A stretch of DNA of 7,040 nucleotides from positions 1-7,040 of the forward strand of contig JAIRXY010000072.1 of assembly GCA_031268055.1 (NCBI GenBank), given 5' to 3'. Source of the DNA: Prevotellaceae bacterium (lineage in GTDB: Bacteria > Bacteroidota > Bacteroidia > Bacteroidales > UBA932). Below are positions 6,486-7,040 of the stretch, piece after piece (within the stretch, counting starts at the first letter, position 1; each line of letters begins with the position of its first letter). Under the pieces are notes generated by a model. The model made no database searches. It saw only the letters and a program-made list of their open reading frames with translations, and was not told the origin of the DNA. The position numbers and the translations under genes were made by a program.

Positions 6486-6572
6486 TTAACAATGGGGGGG
6501 GGTAAATAACAGTTCTCTCTCCGAAAAACTTTCGGAAGCCAACAGGAGCATGGTCGAGCGGCAACGGTACAT
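6486..6572 (-). CDS. Possible short or homopolymer-interrupted ORF directly behind a strong promoter
   Basis: ATG 6572 lies about 33 nt after the predicted start of transcription from the promoter at 6612-6642, with ATAAAGT just upstream. The frame reads MYRCRSTMLLLASESFSERE and goes on through a C9 run (G9 at 6494-6502 on the plus strand) to a stop at 6486, 28 codons in all. If the run had ten C residues (or seven), the same start would continue through LLNCYKSIVYIGISAFASG, a membrane-like segment, to the stop at 6154. The product would be about 139 residues and would absorb the HU-like MKYQLNQRSPP in frame. I recognise no family in the extension. It may be a switchable gene, a sequencing error, or an untranslated leader. 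Confidence 0.25.
   Translation of the reverse strand: MYRCRSTMLLLASESFSERELLFTPPHC
6494..6502. repeat. G9 homopolymer tract
   Basis: Nine consecutive G residues on the plus strand, flanked by AAT and TAAATAAC. It is by far the longest G or C run in the window. Such tracts are prone to slipped-strand length change and also to sequencing error. It lies in the transcribed leader, or inside the short ORF, that follows the promoter at 6612-6642. Confidence 0.85.
6520..6536. repeat. 7-bp hairpin (TCCGAAA/TTTCGGA)
   Basis: TCCGAAA at 6520-6526 and TTTCGGA at 6530-6536 form a perfect 7-bp stem with an AAC loop. No T-run follows, so it is not a standard terminator. On the minus-strand transcript it would fold between ATG 6572 and the C9 tract, where it could promote ribosome or polymerase pausing (inference). 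Confidence 0.45.
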
Positions 6573-6611
6573 ACTTTATAAAAGTAAAAGATTATACTTA
6601 GAAAACCGCAG

Positions 6612-6642
6612 CAAAGGTATGAATTATTTTTTTTCTCGCAAA
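6612..6642 (-). promoter_or_regulatory. Strong Bacteroidota-type promoter, minus strand
   Basis: Read on the minus strand, TTTG (6642-6639), a 19-nt spacer and TACCTTTG (6619-6612) match the -33 TTTG and -7 TAnnTTTG elements exactly at the expected distance. Transcription would start near 6605 and run leftward. A terminator for the preceding unit lies just upstream at 6664-6694, so this is a clean transcription boundary. I see no other TAnnTTTG on the minus strand between 6008 and 6611. This promoter is therefore the best candidate to drive the lipoprotein operon through a leader of about 600 nt. Confidence 0.6.
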
Positions 6643-6663
6643 AAATATTCACTATTGTTCGAT

Positions 6664-6694
6664 AAAAAAAAGCCGCCGCCTCGAAAGCGCCGGC
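6664..6694 (-). terminator. Intrinsic terminator, minus strand
   Basis: On the minus strand an 8-position GC-rich stem (GCCGGCGC pairing with GCGGCGGC, one internal mismatch, 7-nt loop) is followed at once by eight T residues. This is a textbook rho-independent terminator shape. It would end a minus-strand transcript coming from beyond 6700, where no conventional gene is visible. That transcript may be the small ORF at 6716-6802, a small RNA, or a gene beyond the right edge. Confidence 0.65.
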
Positions 6695-6709
6695 TCCAGC
6701 TTGGATTGC

Positions 6710-6734
6710 GCCCTTTCAGGGCTTGACGGTCAAG
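6710..6734. repeat. Pair of abutting small hairpins
   Basis: GCCCT-TTC-AGGGC (6710-6722) is directly followed by CTTGA-CGG-TCAAG (6722-6734), two perfect 5-bp stems sharing a base. They precede the terminator at 6664-6694 on the minus strand. The layout suggests a structured RNA 3' end or a REP-like palindromic unit. Confidence 0.45.
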
Positions 6735-6802
6735 TTCTTGCTCCGTAGGCTGTGCAAAAAGGTGCGAATTTCATATACGAGAATCAGCCGTAACACCGAC
6801 AT
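6716..6802 (-). CDS. Possible 28-codon small ORF ending before the terminator
   Basis: ATG 6802 opens MSVLRLILVYEIRTFLHSLR followed by SKNLTVKP and a stop at 6716. The stop falls in the loop of a small hairpin and 22 nt before the terminator stem. A-rich sequence (GACGAAAATACG) lies just before the ATG, as favoured in Bacteroidota. The peptide is basic with a short hydrophobic N-terminus. I do not recognise it. Placement before a terminator is suggestive, but the length allows chance. Confidence 0.25.
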   Translation of the reverse strand: MSVLRLILVYEIRTFLHSLRSKNLTVKP

Positions 6803-7040
6803 CGTATTTTCGTCGGATTGAAAACCTCATTTTCACCTAATTTTAATAACAAAACAACCTCAGTAGCAATAGATTACATACACAGCATGTAACCTCATTA
6901 CCTCATTGCGGGATCGACTTTGCGGATATATTCATATTTTTTTCGTCTTTTAATGAGGTAATGAAGTTGAGGAATTTTTGATATTCATCTACTGCGCTAC
7001 TGAGGGTAAAATAGACAACAATTCATGCTGGGGCAACCCG
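6803..7040. other. Non-coding, repeat-rich right end
   Basis: Apart from the palindrome at 6858-7005, this AT-rich stretch shows no credible gene, tRNA or rRNA. The motif AACCTCATT occurs at 6823-6831 and 6891-6899, with ACCTCATT following at 6900-6907 and its inverse at 6952-6959. The iterated motif could be a protein-binding site for a gene beyond the right edge. Confidence 0.35.
6858..7005. repeat. 148-bp imperfect palindrome with nested inverted repeats
   Basis: Outer arms CCTCAGTAGC (6858-6867) and GCTACTGAGG (6996-7005) are perfect 10-bp inverted repeats. Just inside them TAGAT (6870-6874) pairs with ATCTA (6987-6991). Inner arms AACCTCATTACCTCATT (6891-6907) and AATGAGGTAATGAAGTT (6952-6968) pair over 17 bp with one mismatch around a 44-nt AT-rich loop. 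Outer and inner pairs share nearly the same centre (about 6930-6931), so this is one long degenerate palindrome. It carries no gene. A non-autonomous mobile element, a double terminator or an operator cluster are all possible. No target-site duplication is obvious. Confidence 0.6.

Noticed and set aside
6908..6951. Invertible promoter inside the nested inverted repeats
   Set aside because: The loop is only 44 nt and has no good TTTG/TAnnTTTG pair at proper spacing. No invertase gene is visible.
6660..7040. CRISPR array or tRNA in the repeat-rich right end
   Set aside because: The repeats are inverted and irregularly spaced rather than direct repeats with equal spacers. No cloverleaf or tRNA landmarks were found.
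1..7040. Window as a transposon bounded by matching ends
   Set aside because: The two ends share only GGGTTG in inverted orientation (as GGGTTG near 3-8 and CAACCC near 7034-7039). No transposase or integrase is present.

Overview
The window looks like chromosomal DNA of a Bacteroidota bacterium, most likely of the order Bacteroidales. Four things point that way. Two promoter-like sites carry the Bacteroidota sigma factor motif (TTTG, about 19-20 nt, TAnnTTTG). Starts mostly lack a Shine-Dalgarno sequence. The gene families fit: a PagL/acyloxyacyl-hydrolase-type outer-membrane barrel, a pair of DUF1566/FISUMP-like secreted proteins, and an apparent HU-HIG type DNA-binding remnant. PanB is followed by a short RluA-type pseudouridine synthase with an HRLDRPVSG motif. 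No phage, plasmid or insertion-sequence gene is visible.

Layout: (1) 1-205 is a leader and probable promoter region, with ambiguous open frames at the left edge. (2) 206-3180 carries three plus-strand genes: a PagL-like outer-membrane protein, panB (pantothenate synthesis) with its own promoter, and an RluA-family pseudouridine synthase 75 nt behind it. (3) 3181-3292 is a short convergent gap holding a possible 28-codon ORF. (4) 3293-6007 is a compact minus-strand operon read right to left: an envelope lipoprotein, a shorter secreted paralogue with a poly-Asp tract, and a large exported protein of unknown function. (5) 6008-7040 has no intact recognisable gene but is dense in structure.

The right-hand kilobase is the most interesting part. 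On the minus strand, read from high to low coordinates, it holds: a 148-bp imperfect palindrome (6858-7005); a possible 28-codon ORF with small hairpins; a strong intrinsic terminator (6664-6694); a near-perfect Bacteroidota promoter (6612-6642); an ATG frame from 6572 that meets a G9 homopolymer (C9 in the sense direction) and stops 28 codons in, although a one-base length change would join it to an open frame running to 6154; paired TTTTTGGAAAA motifs 21 bp apart; and a decayed fragment of a HU-like gene that forms the leader of the lipoprotein operon. A homopolymer-switched or eroded leader gene in front of a surface-protein operon is the best candidate here for something undescribed, but the reading-frame evidence is indirect.

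The plus-strand genes are housekeeping or envelope functions. The minus-strand operon encodes three exported proteins and is probably an envelope or surface module. Its biochemical job cannot be told from sequence alone.
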